Below are positions 45,743-55,475 of a DNA stretch of 64,000 bases, one piece after another. Where the stretch lies: positions 700,370 to 764,369 of the forward strand of contig CALODL010000027.1 in the NCBI GenBank assembly GCA_942492115.1. The letters are read 5' to 3'. The notes beneath the pieces were generated by a model. The model saw nothing but the letters and a program-made list of their open reading frames with translations, was not told the origin of the DNA and made no database searches. The position numbers and the translations under genes are program-made. The DNA is from CALODL01 sp942492115. GTDB taxonomy: Bacteria; Planctomycetota; Phycisphaerae; UBA1845; CAIVHJ01. The first letter of the stretch is position 1; each line of letters starts with the position of its first letter.

Positions 45743-48664
45743 TTACTCATCGCTGATGGCCATTGAATTGGCCAGGCTGGTGTACCGCTTATTACCCAGG
45801 GCAACATTCGTTGCTCCTTCGGGCCACATTGCGAATGAGATGCTGAGGTTGTCCTTGACCTCGTCAAGCGACACGGTGAACGATGCAAACCACCTGGGGA
45901 ACTTACGAACGTACGTGATATCGAATCGCTCAGTGGATCCGCGGTCGATGTCGGTGTACTGGGCCACGGCAAAGCGGTGCTTCTCGCTGGCCTTATACTT
46001 GCCACCAAAGCCGATGAGGTTCGAATCTGTTTCACCAATCATGCGCCAGCCAAGAAAATAACTGAAGCGTGGAGAGCGTTCGACAGCCAGCGACAGGTTG
46101 GCGATATCGATATCTCCGCCATCGATATCGTAGCTGGCATCGCCCAGTAGATAGGTCGTGTCGCCCATGCGCCAGTTGAAACGCGTTGAGACATAGTTCG
46201 ATGTGATGCTCTCCTCGGGTCGCGTCATGGAGACGTACCCATTGGTGCGTTCGTCGCCCTGGGCATTGGAGAAGAATCCCGCCTCGATGTCGATCGTCAG
46301 AACATCCACTGTCCGTTCACGGCCCGGTGCACCGCGCTTGGTCTGCCACCGTTGGCGGACCCCGAATGTGGCGCCGGAAACGGCATCGATGTCCTCGATG
46401 CCGTTGTTATAGAAAAACAGTTCCTTGCTTGGGCGGCTGCTGCCGGCGATCCAACCCATGCCATCGATCTTGATGATGTGACGCAGGCCGTTGATGTCGA
46501 GAATATCAGAGGACGCGTTGGGCTGCGTGCGACTGAGGTACATGCTTCCTCGGACGCCAGCGACGCCGTAGCCTCGGCCGACGCCACCGGACGTCGGGCT
46601 GTCATCCCAGTAGGTCGCTCGGCCCGTGGCAAACGGTGCGACGCGGATGGGGCCGACGTCGAACGGCCACTGGATTTCCTGGCGACTGTCGAGTCGGAAG
46701 ACTGCTCCGCTGCGCGCGTTCTGGGGTTGCGTAAACGGATTCCCGGTACTGGTGAACAGGTTACGTTCATCGGGTCGACGGCGAACGATGCCGATGCGGT
46801 TCTCGCTGAACCATGTGAACGGGCCGATGGGCTCGCCGACCATGCGGAAGGCCACATCGGGATGTGACTCGGTCACAGGCAGCCAGTTATTGACTTGAAC
46901 TTCGTTGGTGATGGTAAAGGCCCAGTTGTCCCGCTGCTTGCGCATCTGGATATACGTTTCCTGGTCCTTGGCATTATCGAATTCATCCTCGAAGTACGAT
47001 TCGAGGAAGTTCTCGTCCGAGAGATAGGACACTTCGATGGTGAGGTCCCAGTCATCATCGAGGTATTGCCGATGTCGCCAGGTCGCACGGCCACGATTGC
47101 TGTTGCTGATGCGATTATCACGCATGGGCCCGAGGTTATCCTGGTCTTCATCGTCGTTGATGTAGTAACCACGAAACTCGCCGTAGTCCTTGTCGTGCTC
47201 ATAGTCCGAGTTCAAGGAGAACCCGATCCCGCGTTTGGTAAACACGTCGACGCCAAAGGTCGTGTCCTCGAAACCCTCAGGGGTTTGCATGCTCAGGAGA
47301 CTGAATGGTTGCCACCGAGTCTCGAACGTGAAGCCGAAGTCGTCGTCGTTGCCCATGCTCACGCCTTTGAGCACACCATCTGTCCGTTTGAGGTTGCCCG
47401 AGGCGGCTGGCCAAGGCAACACCGGCGTGCCCAGGACGTTGAACGACGCGTCACTGAGACGGAACTCGCCCGAGCCGGCCGAGGTCAGTCCGACAGCAGC
47501 CGTGTCACCGGCGTCGGCTGCGATGTACAACTCACTGGCACCGATGTGATAATGCGGGGTATAAAACTCACTCGTCGACACGACCACATCGCGTGCAAGG
47601 AGTTCACTTTCGGACAGCTGGCGAGCCTCACGGGCACGGATATACACCGGTACGTCCCCCCCGCCCGCATAGGCGCGCATGACTGCGTTGAGGATCAATG
47701 CACGAGAAGACTTAAAGTCGTAGTACATGCTGTTGGCGCGAACGAAGCGATCGCCCTGGGTCACCACGACATCGCCTTCGAGATAAACACCGCGCATATT
47801 CGCGGGATCAAATCCTCCCCCCGCGTTGTCCGCTGGTGGATCGGCAAAGAGGACCGCAGCGCGGGCCTGGCCTTCAATGAAATTGGCGTCGTTGGCCGCG
47901 CCTCGTGAGAAATGAACGCCGTCGAGCATCGTTGCGACCCATTCTCCATTCACGATCCGTGCCCGTGGCCCGGGGCTGAACGTCATTTGGCTGGCGCGCA
48001 CGCGCGGGAGCGGTAGATCGATGAGATCGAGGGGAGCCGGCCTGTTCGTGTTCAAGGTGCCAGCCCGCACGGCATCCCGAATCTTGATGGCGTCGGCATA
48101 GAGTCGTGACGCCGCGGCGGACGCATGGCTCTTGAGGTCGATGTGCAGTCGTAGCGGACCAAACGTCGAGGCGGTGGCGAACAATGCCGGCCCCGCGGTC
48201 ATGGGACCGCCCGGGTCGATGATCTGGGCATCCTGCCACAGGAAGATCTCAAGGTCATGGTAAGGGCGACCGTTGAATTCCCGGCGGCTGATCCACAGGA
48301 CCGCGTCAGCGGCCTGCAGCTCTTGTGGCCCGATGGACATTCTAAATCCACCGAGGATCTGAATGACCTGCTGGTCGCCTTCGGACCACAAGTACGCCCA
48401 TTCGCCGGAGAGTGGCGTCGGTCCCTCGTTGATCGCGGCCGGCGTCAGCGGCACGTCGACGTTATCGTCGAGTGGCACGGGGTGCTGGGCACTGATTTGC
48501 GCGACTGCGGCCAGCGTCATCAGGCCAACACAGCCGCGGACGAATCCGGCGCCTGGTGGATGCAGAACCTGCGAGTAGGTGAAGAGACGTATCAAATTAC
48601 CGCATGCCGAACAACAAATTGTCACATGTACGGATGGCCAGTCCGCGTTGTCCTTCAATGACAT
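45743..48664 (-). CDS. lptD: LPS-assembly protein LptD-like outer-membrane protein
   Basis: A 973-aa outer-membrane protein. The frame begins at ATG 48664, but the hydrophobic signal core VGLMTLAAVAQISAQ starts only at about residue 46, so a start some 40 codons later is likely. The N-terminal periplasmic part contains OstA-type strands (MRGVYLEGDVVVTQGDRFVR, ANSMYYDFKSSRALILNAVM) and YTPHYHIGASELYIAADAGD. The rest is a large beta-barrel (FRGYYINDDEDQDNLGPM, WFSENRIGIVRRRPDE) ending with many short aromatic strands (YTDIDRGSTERFDITYVRKF). LptD inserts LPS into the outer leaflet with LptE, which is not seen. The presence of LptD indicates an LPS-type outer membrane. Confidence 0.85.
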   Translation of the reverse strand: MSLKDNADWPSVHVTICCSACGNLIRLFTYSQVLHPPGAGFVRGCVGLMTLAAVAQISAQHPVPLDDNVDVPLTPAAINEGPTPLSGEWAYLWSEGDQQVIQILGGFRMSIGPQELQAADAVLWISRREFNGRPYHDLEIFLWQDAQIIDPGGPMTAGPALFATASTFGPLRLHIDLKSHASAAASRLYADAIKIRDAVRAGTLNTNRPAPLDLIDLPLPRVRASQMTFSPGPRARIVNGEWVATMLDGVHFSRGAANDANFIEGQARAAVLFADPPADNAGGGFDPANMRGVYLEGDVVVTQGDRFVRANSMYYDFKSSRALILNAVMRAYAGGGDVPVYIRAREARQLSESELLARDVVVSTSEFYTPHYHIGASELYIAADAGDTAAVGLTSAGSGEFRLSDASFNVLGTPVLPWPAASGNLKRTDGVLKGVSMGNDDDFGFTFETRWQPFSLLSMQTPEGFEDTTFGVDVFTKRGIGFSLNSDYEHDKDYGEFRGYYINDDEDQDNLGPMRDNRISNSNRGRATWRHRQYLDDDWDLTIEVSYLSDENFLESYFEDEFDNAKDQETYIQMRKQRDNWAFTITNEVQVNNWLPVTESHPDVAFRMVGEPIGPFTWFSENRIGIVRRRPDERNLFTSTGNPFTQPQNARSGAVFRLDSRQEIQWPFDVGPIRVAPFATGRATYWDDSPTSGGVGRGYGVAGVRGSMYLSRTQPNASSDILDINGLRHIIKIDGMGWIAGSSRPSKELFFYNNGIEDIDAVSGATFGVRQRWQTKRGAPGRERTVDVLTIDIEAGFFSNAQGDERTNGYVSMTRPEESITSNYVSTRFNWRMGDTTYLLGDASYDIDGGDIDIANLSLAVERSPRFSYFLGWRMIGETDSNLIGFGGKYKASEKHRFAVAQYTDIDRGSTERFDITYVRKFPRWFASFTVSLDEVKDNLSISFAMWPEGATNVALGNKRYTSLANSMAISDE

Positions 48665-48763
48665 GACCGCGCAGTCGCATCAAGGACGGAACCAGTATAG
48701 ATGGGGGCGCGCGCAAGTCAATCGAGCGTGGCGGCAGAAGCGCTGATCATGGCTACTGTGAAT

Positions 48764-48803
48764 AAAAAAACCTGGCCGGATTCATCTGTCGAATCCGGCC
48801 AGG
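48764..48803 (-). terminator. Intrinsic terminator of the HtrA gene
   Basis: A 13-bp perfect stem (48771-48783 with 48791-48803) with a 7-nt loop, followed on the minus strand by a run of seven T (48764-48770). It lies about 65 nt beyond the stop of the minus-strand protease gene. Confidence 0.9.
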
Positions 48804-48867
48804 CGGCGGTCAGGTTGGAGGTCGATTCCGGTTCGGACCGGAGGGACGGGGCATCGACGTGCGGCGA

Positions 48868-50259
48868 TCAGTCATCGAGCGTAAAGCGGACACGCCTCTT
48901 GCCGCGGGCGGTCTTGAGGGCCAGCTCGATGTTGAATGGCTCACCCTCGTTGAGCACCTTGTTTTGCTCACGGTTCATTTGCATGACGAATACCATGCTC
49001 ATGGCATCGCGAACCTTGGTTTCGTTGACTTCGATGACGACATCGCCCGGTTTGAGATTCCGCTCGCCAGCTTTGCCCTCGGGATTGATGTTCACGATCA
49101 CCACGCCTTCTTCTGGCGGAGAAGCGATGTCGAACTGTTCGATGAGTTCTGCGGTGAGGGTGGCGATTTCGATGCCCAATTCTTCGAGTTGCATGACCTC
49201 GTCTGGATCTTCCGCCGGCGGGTCGTTGCGTGTGAAGAAGTTCGATGGCTGCGTTCCGACCGCAGCATCGATTGCGACGGTGGCTCCATCGCGCCACAGT
49301 GAGAGTGCGATCGACGTGCCCGGCAAAGTCGTAGCCACGACGTCACGCAACTGTCCCATCTGTTGCAGCCTGCGGCCATCCAGCGAGGTCACGATGTCGC
49401 CGCTTCGCAGGCCGGCTTTTTCGGCAGGTGACCCACCGAGAACTTCGCTGATGTATACGCCATGGGGCTCGTGCCAGCCTTTGCGTCGGGCAGCCGCGCT
49501 GCTCCGCGCCGTAGTGATCGACACACCGAGGTAGCCACGGACGACCTCTTCGCCACGAACCAGGGCCGGCAGGACACGCTGGATCTTGTCTGATGGGATG
49601 GCATAGCCGACGCCATCGAATCCACCCGAGTTGCTTTCGATCGCTGCGATGATGCCGACGATCTCGCCACGCATGTTGACCAGTGGCCCGCCGCTGTTGC
49701 CGGGGTTGATGACCGCATCGGTCTGGATGAACCCTTCGTACTCGATGATGCCGTCGTCGGTGTAGCGTTCTGTCGCCGAGACAATGCCTTTCCCGACCGA
49801 TCCTTCGAGGCCAAAGGGGTTGCCGACGCTCATGACCGGATCTCCGATCTGCAACTGTGTACTGTCACCGAAAGGCAGCGATTGGAGGTCGGGGGCGTCG
49901 ATACGTATGACCGCCAGGTCGTTGGGCGGGTCGGTACCGATGAGCTCGGCGGCGAATACTCTGCCGTCATTCAATTTGACATCGATATCATCGGTTCCGC
50001 CGACCACGTGGTTGTTCGTCAGGATCAAGCCATCACCCGCATCGAAGATGACTCCGCTCCCACTGCCAAAACGTCGCCGCGCCTCGACCTTGACGACTGC
50101 GGGGAGCGCCCGGGCGGCCACGTTGCGATTCACTCGGGCAACGGCCTCGGCAATCTGCTCGTCGGTCAACACGTTGACCGATCCATTCTCGGCTTGGGCA
50201 ACAGCTGCTGTAGCCAGCGGCAGGATGAGGAGAATCTTCGATAGCGCGCTTCGGACCAT
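48868..50259 (-). CDS. HtrA/DegP-family periplasmic serine protease
   Basis: A 463-aa protein with signal peptide ending AAVAQAE. The trypsin-like domain has the catalytic triad His84 (LTNNHVVGG), Asp114 (PPNDLAVIRID) and Ser189 (INPGNSGGPLVNM). PDZ1 spans about 250-345 (GYLGVSITTA, AEKAGLRSGDIVTSLDGRRL) and PDZ2 about 370-455 (GVVIVNINPEGKAG, LKPGDVVIEVNETKV). This is the DegP/DegQ layout of one protease domain and two PDZ domains. It degrades or refolds misfolded envelope proteins as an oligomer. The start ATG at 50259 fits the signal peptide. The gene is transcribed alone and ends at the strong terminator 48764-48803. No sigmaE-type site was identified upstream. Confidence 0.93.
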   Translation of the reverse strand: MVRSALSKILLILPLATAAVAQAENGSVNVLTDEQIAEAVARVNRNVAARALPAVVKVEARRRFGSGSGVIFDAGDGLILTNNHVVGGTDDIDVKLNDGRVFAAELIGTDPPNDLAVIRIDAPDLQSLPFGDSTQLQIGDPVMSVGNPFGLEGSVGKGIVSATERYTDDGIIEYEGFIQTDAVINPGNSGGPLVNMRGEIVGIIAAIESNSGGFDGVGYAIPSDKIQRVLPALVRGEEVVRGYLGVSITTARSSAAARRKGWHEPHGVYISEVLGGSPAEKAGLRSGDIVTSLDGRRLQQMGQLRDVVATTLPGTSIALSLWRDGATVAIDAAVGTQPSNFFTRNDPPAEDPDEVMQLEELGIEIATLTAELIEQFDIASPPEEGVVIVNINPEGKAGERNLKPGDVVIEVNETKVRDAMSMVFVMQMNREQNKVLNEGEPFNIELALKTARGKRRVRFTLDD

Positions 50260-50556
50260 GTTCCACTCCCGAGCTGAAAGGTCTTATCCGTGAAAGCGGT
50301 TTGCTTTCGCCTTCTGATTATAAGGACAAAGACGGCCGACCATTTGGCCACGGCTCAAGATTTGTACGAGCGACCGGTTTGCACGGCGCAGACATTTGCG
50401 AGGTCTGACGTTACTCGCATTAGCGCAATGACTTAAGGGCGTCTACGACGTGCACTGCTGCTGCGTTCAGTTAGAACGGTTCGGGAAGGCTCATGGCCGC
50501 TCGTGACGGCGTTGATGACAGGGCGCCCGACGCCTCTGATCGTGCTGGCCTGTGCC

Positions 50557-51417
50557 TCAGGACCCTGAATCGAGATCTCGGCGCAACTTTTGGAGTTCGC
50601 TATCGGAGATCCGAATACCGTGCTCGTCGGCCGGAAATGCCCGGCCTTCGATATCAGTCTTGAAGCGGGTAAACGCATTGACGAGTAAGGTGTGGATGTC
50701 GAGATAGGGCTTGACGGAAGACGGTGGATGGCCCGCGTTGTATCCGAGCATGTCGTGCAACACGACGACGGTGCCATCACAATGCGGTCCGCTCGCACAC
50801 CCAATGACCGGCAGAGTCGTCGCTTCGGTGATCATCCGGGCGATTTCGGCGGGCACCGCTTCCAGCAACAGCATGGATACACCAACCGATTCCATGGCGC
50901 GGGCATCTTCAATGAGCATCCTTGCCTGCTCTGCAGTCTTGCCCTGGCTGCGGTATCCGCCGATACGATGGACCGATTGTGGACGCAACCCGAGGTGTGC
51001 AACGACCGGAATCGAAGCACGGGTCATGGCTGTGACGGTGTCGAGCAGCTGCCGATCGACCTCGATCTTGACCGCATCACACCCTGCTTCAGCCATGAAG
51101 CGACCGGCGTTGCGCACGGCTGCGGTATTCTCTGCCTGATACGACAGGTACGGCATGTCACCGATGAGGTATGCCTCGGGTGCCCCACGACGGACCGCCC
51201 GCGTGACCTCGAGCATCATGTCGACCGTTGCCGGAAGCGTCGAGTTATGCCCAAGAACGACTTCGGCGTAGGTGTCGCCGACCAGGAGAACGTCGATCCC
51301 GGCCGCGCACATCAGTTCGGCGGTCGGGCAGTCGTAGCAGGTCAGCATGGCAATCCGCTGGCCTTCTACTTTGCGGCGGTTGAGGGTTGCTATGGTGATC
51401 TTGGTGGAGGTGGGCAT
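50557..51417 (-). CDS. panB: 3-methyl-2-oxobutanoate hydroxymethyltransferase
   Basis: A 286-aa PanB. It makes ketopantoate from 2-oxoisovalerate and methylene-tetrahydrofolate, the first committed step of pantothenate and coenzyme A synthesis, in the cytoplasm. I chose ATG 51417 (MPTSTKITIATLN) because it begins with the family's usual N-terminus; the open frame continues 138 codons further upstream without support. Conserved parts are MLTCYDCPTAEL, DVLLVGDT (metal Asp), VVLGHNSTLPATVDMM, YLIGDMPYLSYQ, VKIEVDRQL and HLGLRPQSVHRIGGYRSQGK, and LLLEAVPAEIA (the catalytic Glu region). The decameric TIM-barrel fold is expected. No panC or panD is adjacent. Divergent from the STAS gene. Confidence 0.95.
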   Translation of the reverse strand: MPTSTKITIATLNRRKVEGQRIAMLTCYDCPTAELMCAAGIDVLLVGDTYAEVVLGHNSTLPATVDMMLEVTRAVRRGAPEAYLIGDMPYLSYQAENTAAVRNAGRFMAEAGCDAVKIEVDRQLLDTVTAMTRASIPVVAHLGLRPQSVHRIGGYRSQGKTAEQARMLIEDARAMESVGVSMLLLEAVPAEIARMITEATTLPVIGCASGPHCDGTVVVLHDMLGYNAGHPPSSVKPYLDIHTLLVNAFTRFKTDIEGRAFPADEHGIRISDSELQKLRRDLDSGS

Positions 51418-51821
51418 CACCTGGCAGAATAGGTCATCGGTTGAGCAGCGGCAAGGCATCCCACTCGGTGCGAGTATTAAGGGGTTGGTCGTCATGGGGT
51501 TGGGGGCGATGTCCGATAACAACGCGGCCCAGGAGACAGAATGTGCTCGACGGCGTGTACAGACGGATGGTAGACTATTCCGGCTTTCAAGCCACCCAGG
51601 CACCGGCCGTGGACGCAACGCAAATGGGCGCACCATCCGAATCTCATGAACGCACCGGGGACCAGAGCCACGTGCACCGTACTCTTCGATCGTGGACGCC
51701 AGAGAACCGGCGGCATACATTACCGGAACTACGAAAGTCGCCTTTAGAATCAGCCGACCAATGTGCGCAGACGGCCGGGTCAGTGTGACCGCGCGTCGCC
51801 CGACATAAAAGGAGATATGTG
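51418..51821. other. Divergent intergenic region panB / STAS gene
   Basis: Holds both promoters. The 138-codon upstream extension of the panB frame falls here and has no protein-like features. No hairpin or repeat was recognised. Confidence 0.4.
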
Positions 51822-52214
51822 ATGGGGTCAAACGAATTATTCGACATCCTCCTGGAAGGCAACATCCTCGCCATCACGTTCAAGGCACCGCGCGTCAACG
51901 ACACCAGCAATCTCGAGCAACTCGAAGACGAGTTGCGCGACATGCTCAACAACCACGAGCAGCGGTTTCTGCTGCTCGACTTCAGCCAGGTCGATACCAT
52001 CGTCAGTCGCATGATCAATTCACTTCTGCTGATGGTCAAACGCGTTCGGGCCGAAGGCGGCCAGGTCCATTTGTGCTGCCTCGAGGAGAAGGTCGAGCGT
52101 GTTCTGAAGTCCATGCGATTGGATCGCGTATTCGACATGTACGTCACGCGAGAAGAAGGTCTGGACTCCATGAAGGCCCTCGACGCCCAGTGCCGCATGG
52201 CACAGTTCGCTTAG
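51822..52214 (+). CDS. STAS-domain protein (anti-sigma factor antagonist-like)
   Basis: A 130-aa protein made of one STAS domain. The ATG at 51822 lies 8 nt after AAAGGAG; the GTG at 51819 is the alternative. The fold has LFDILLEGNILAITFKAPRV, DTSNLEQLEDELRDMLNNHE, RFLLLDFSQVDTIVSRMINS and VHLCCLEEKVERVLKSMRLD. The usual phospho-acceptor SS/TS motif is replaced by IVSRMINS, so one Ser remains at about the right position. Family members such as SpoIIAA and RsbV bind anti-sigma kinases and release sigma factors; others act in stressosome or motility control. No partner kinase of the RsbW type is adjacent. Confidence 0.88.
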   Translation: MGSNELFDILLEGNILAITFKAPRVNDTSNLEQLEDELRDMLNNHEQRFLLLDFSQVDTIVSRMINSLLLMVKRVRAEGGQVHLCCLEEKVERVLKSMRLDRVFDMYVTREEGLDSMKALDAQCRMAQFA

Positions 52215-52442
52215 TGCTCCCTTTCATAATTGGGTGTAGGGTTCTCCGCGGCGATTGTCGTGTTGGGCAAGGCGCGAGAAGGAGGCGATGCCTGACATCG
52301 TTGACGACGAGCAACACAGTCCAGGGCGGCAAGCGTCCGGAAAACCCTAAAAAGAATTGTGAAATGGGGCACTTAGGGTGATTCATTCCGGTTTCCAAGG
52401 TTGTCGTGCACCCACGCGGTGTCCCCGCGCTTACACCTGCTC

Positions 52443-53507
52443 ATGATCGAATTGCTCCCGCAGAACCGTGTTCACCTACTGGGCCGGTCGCCTGACGACT
52501 TGCGCGCTGTTCTGGGTCAACTGCTCGGGGTTTGTCCTGCGTACCGCGCTGATCAGATCATGCGTTGGATGTATGAGCGACAAGTGACTGAGTTCGAGGA
52601 GATGACCGACTTGCCGCAGGACATGCGGCGGCGCCTGGCCGGTGGGGCGACTATACGTGAATCCACGGTGGTGACAACCGCTACTGCGGCTGACGGAACG
52701 GTCAAGGTTCTGTTGCGCTGGCCCGAGGGTGGCACGACAGAATGTGTCATGATCCCGACTGCTGAGCGGCGGACAGCATGTATTTCGACGCAGGTGGGTT
52801 GTCCGGTCGGATGTACTTTCTGTGCCAGTGGGATCGGGGGATTGGAGCGCAACCTTACTGCGGGGCAGATCGTCGAGCAGGTTCTGAGGTTGTCGGCCAT
52901 GGCCGGCGAAACGGGCTTGACCAATGTGGTGTTCATGGGGTTGGGGGAACCGCTGGCCAACTACGGGGCTACGATCGATGCGTTGCGCTGCCTGAACGCC
53001 AGGTGGGGCGTGGGGCTTGGTGCACGGCGCATGACCCTCAGTACGGTGGGACTGCCTACTCAGATGAAACGACTGGCCGACGAAGCGCTGCAAATTACGC
53101 TCGCGCTGTCGCTGCATGCTCCGACGGATGAGCTGCGGCGCGAATTAATCCCCTGGGCAGACCGAGTGGACATTGATCAACTCGTGGACGCCTGTCGCTA
53201 CTACTTCGATCAGACCGGCCGCGAAGTGACTCTCGAGTACATCATGCTTGCCGGCGTCAACATGCTTCCGGCCCACGCACGCCAGCTGGCCGACTTGACC
53301 CGCCGGATGCGCAGCAACGTCAATCTCATACCGTACAACCCGGTCGAAGGGCTACCTTTTCAACGTCCTTCTGATCACGCCGTGGACACGTTTCAGCAGG
53401 ACCTGCGGCGCCGCGGGGTCAATGCCCATGTTCGGACCAGTCGCGGCCTCGACGCCCATGCGGCCTGCGGTCAACTTCGGCGACGGATCATGGATGCAGG
53501 GGGGTGA
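52443..53507 (+). CDS. rlmN: Dual-specificity 23S rRNA/tRNA adenine-C2 methyltransferase
   Basis: A 354-aa radical-SAM methyltransferase that methylates C2 of A2503 in 23S rRNA and A37 in some tRNAs. The [4Fe-4S] cluster cysteines are C120, C124 and C127 (QVGCPVGCTFCASG). The second active-site Cys is C342 near the end (HAACGQLRR). Other landmarks are VFMGLGEPLANY, RMTLSTVGLPTQM, LALSLHAPTDELRRELIPWA and LIPYNPVEGLPFQRPS, which are typical of RlmN and, less so, of Cfr. The HAACGQLR end and usual length favour RlmN. Start ATG 52443 is preferred over the in-frame start at 52401 because of family length. The tRNA-Arg gene follows 111 nt later. Confidence 0.95.
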   Translation: MIELLPQNRVHLLGRSPDDLRAVLGQLLGVCPAYRADQIMRWMYERQVTEFEEMTDLPQDMRRRLAGGATIRESTVVTTATAADGTVKVLLRWPEGGTTECVMIPTAERRTACISTQVGCPVGCTFCASGIGGLERNLTAGQIVEQVLRLSAMAGETGLTNVVFMGLGEPLANYGATIDALRCLNARWGVGLGARRMTLSTVGLPTQMKRLADEALQITLALSLHAPTDELRRELIPWADRVDIDQLVDACRYYFDQTGREVTLEYIMLAGVNMLPAHARQLADLTRRMRSNVNLIPYNPVEGLPFQRPSDHAVDTFQQDLRRRGVNAHVRTSRGLDAHAACGQLRRRIMDAGG

Positions 53508-53617
53508 ACGGTGACTTGCCGGTAAGTGTTTGCGTGGCACGGCCCCGAAAAAGGAATGGGTGATGCTCTTGTTGTGCCACGGTCGGGATCGTAACATTCT
53601 TGTTCTGCTAAACCCAC

Positions 53618-53691
53618 GCGCCCGTAGCTCAATTGGATAGAGTGGCTGGCTTCGAACCAGTAGGTTGGGGGTTCGAGTCCCTCCGGGCGTA
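53618..53691 (+). tRNA. tRNA-Arg (anticodon UCG)
   Basis: A full cloverleaf of 74 nt: acceptor stem GCGCCCG paired with CGGGCGT, D-stem GCTC, anticodon stem GCTGG/CCAGT with loop CTTCGAA (anticodon TCG, decoding CGA), variable AGGTT, and T-arm with TTCGAGT. Discriminator A; the CCA end is not encoded. It stands between rlmN and a kinase gene. Confidence 0.95.
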
Positions 53692-53995
53692 TTCGACTCG
53701 TGCGGACGTCGTCCGATTCGATTCCTGATCACCCCCTCTGCCTGTCCAGGAAACCGGATCTCTCGCCTCGGATGGAAGATTCCGGCGGGCCTCGCCTACT
53801 ATTTTCATGGACCGGGAGCTCGTCCGATTAGTCTTTTCTAATCAGATCGAGCACCGAGTCGTTAGCTTTCGTTTGCCCGGTGCGGCATCGACGGCGAGAA
53901 TAAACAGACGATCGAATTCTGATCACGGCTTATGGGCAAACCTCAGAACAACCAATCTCGTGTCGCCCGCGCACTCTGTGCAGGAGGGTCTCGCG
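53692..53995. other. Intergenic region after tRNA-Arg
   Basis: No gene called. It contains the promoter of the downstream kinase. A short perfect inverted repeat, GATTAG-TCTTTT-CTAATC, lies at about 53825-53842 without a T-run. The in-frame upstream extension of the kinase (from 53807) is probably not translated. Confidence 0.35.
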
Positions 53996-55162
53996 ATGCC
54001 TGAGCGTATACGCGTGGCCTGTCCAGGCTGCAGAACAATGTACGAGGTGTCTGATGACCTTCTGGACAAACGCCTGAAGTGTGCGCGTTGCCAATTGACC
54101 TGGAAAGCCATCGGACAAAATGTACTGTCGAAGGCGACGTCAGAGGTGTCTGCGGTTGACGCGGCACTCATGGATCCGACTGCAGGTCATGACAAGACGA
54201 CCTTGCTGCCCGACGAAGTCAACGACACCAACGACTATTGGATCGGCAAACAGATTGGTCGGTACCACATCACTGCGATTCTCGGTACCGGGGCAGTCGG
54301 CCATGTGTATCGCGGGCACGATCCCGAACTCGGTCGCGACGTTGCAATCAAGATTCTCCCGAAGCCGCGCGGCAAGACCACGTTGCGCGTCAAGCTCTTT
54401 CTCCAGGAGGCACGCGCGGCCGCAAGACTGCAACATCCTAATATCGTGACCATTCACGAAGTGGGCTTGGACGGCCAGTTCTATTTCTTTGCGATGGAAG
54501 TGGTTGATGGCGGGACACTCAAAGACCTGGTGCTCGCGCTGGGCAAGCTACCACCGCAACGAGCCTGTTTTCTCATGGGGCAGGCGGCGCAGGCACTGGC
54601 GTACGCACATGCCAATGGTGTTGTGCATCGCGACGTCAAGCCTGACAATCTGATGATGAACAGCCACGGCGTGCTCAAGATGGCTGATTTCGGACTCGCT
54701 GAAATCGGTGAGGTCGATCTGATGAAGATCTACACCAACAGGCCGATCGGGACCCCTGGCTACCTCGCACCGGAGACCGCGCGGGGGGAAGGGGCTGGTC
54801 CCGGGAGCGACATATACTGCCTCGGGCTGTGCCTGTTCTATGTCCTGACCGGTCGCAAGTACCTGACCGCGAACACGGTCGTTGAAATGGTCGACAAGTG
54901 CGCCCGCCCACCGGTCTTCGATTCCGAGAAGGAACTTCCCGGTGTTCACGTAGAGTGTGCCCGGATTTGCGCGAAGTGCCTCGAACATGACCCGGGTGAC
55001 CGGTACCTCAGCGCTCAGGAACTGGCCGACGACTTGCGGCGTTTCGTTGTTTCGGTTAGCCGGGATGACAGCGGCTCACCACTACCGCTGCCCAGTGCCG
55101 CACCCCCGCCGGAACCACCAGACGCCGGGTTTTGGGGCCGATTCTTTCGTCGCAAGTCGTGA
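53996..55162 (+). CDS. Ser/Thr protein kinase with N-terminal zinc-finger (MJ0042-type)
   Basis: A 388-aa kinase. Start ATG 53996 follows CAGGAGGGTCTCGCG. The first 35 residues form a zinc finger with Cys9, Cys12, Cys29 and Cys32 (VACPGCRTMY, LKCARCQLTW), the MJ0042 motif common in planctomycete and proteobacterial regulators. Kinase landmarks follow: IGRYHITAILGTGAVGHVY, VAIKIL (Lys), GVVHRDVKPDNLMM and MADFGLAE. There is an APE equivalent (LAPETARGEG) and no transmembrane segment, so it is probably cytoplasmic. The C-terminus is a Pro-rich tail ending FRRKS. No substrate or partner is indicated by its neighbours. Confidence 0.92.
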   Translation: MPERIRVACPGCRTMYEVSDDLLDKRLKCARCQLTWKAIGQNVLSKATSEVSAVDAALMDPTAGHDKTTLLPDEVNDTNDYWIGKQIGRYHITAILGTGAVGHVYRGHDPELGRDVAIKILPKPRGKTTLRVKLFLQEARAAARLQHPNIVTIHEVGLDGQFYFFAMEVVDGGTLKDLVLALGKLPPQRACFLMGQAAQALAYAHANGVVHRDVKPDNLMMNSHGVLKMADFGLAEIGEVDLMKIYTNRPIGTPGYLAPETARGEGAGPGSDIYCLGLCLFYVLTGRKYLTANTVVEMVDKCARPPVFDSEKELPGVHVECARICAKCLEHDPGDRYLSAQELADDLRRFVVSVSRDDSGSPLPLPSAAPPPEPPDAGFWGRFFRRKS

Positions 55163-55475
55163 GGCGTGTGGTCCACAGGTCGTGACCCCGGATCTAAGTA
55201 TTGTCTATCGCTGAAGATGCATCCTTCGAGTGCGTCATCCGGTGCCGCGTCGACGCCATGTCCGCCTGACGAACCGTGTTCAATTCAGGCGGGGTACCAT
55301 AGAACCGTGAGACGACCCGTTGACTGGACACGCTGTTTTTGTAATGATAGCTAACGCAAAGGGTTACTAGGGCTTAGTGAGGCTGGTGACCCGTGACCGT
55401 CGGCAGCGACAGGCGGCAGGGGGCGAGCTGACCGGCTCAACATTTCCTTCTCTACAACTGAGGTGGGAGGATCTC
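55163..55475. other. Intergenic region, candidate promoter
   Basis: No gene is seen. A possible promoter for the next gene has TTGACT at 55320-55325 and TAATGA at 55342-55347 (16-nt spacer); the second box is a weak match, so this is only tentative. Confidence 0.3.

Noticed and set aside
53825..53842. Inverted repeat GATTAG-N6-CTAATC as a terminator
   Set aside because: The stem is only 6 bp and A/T-rich with no T-run; it could be an operator, but nothing supports it.
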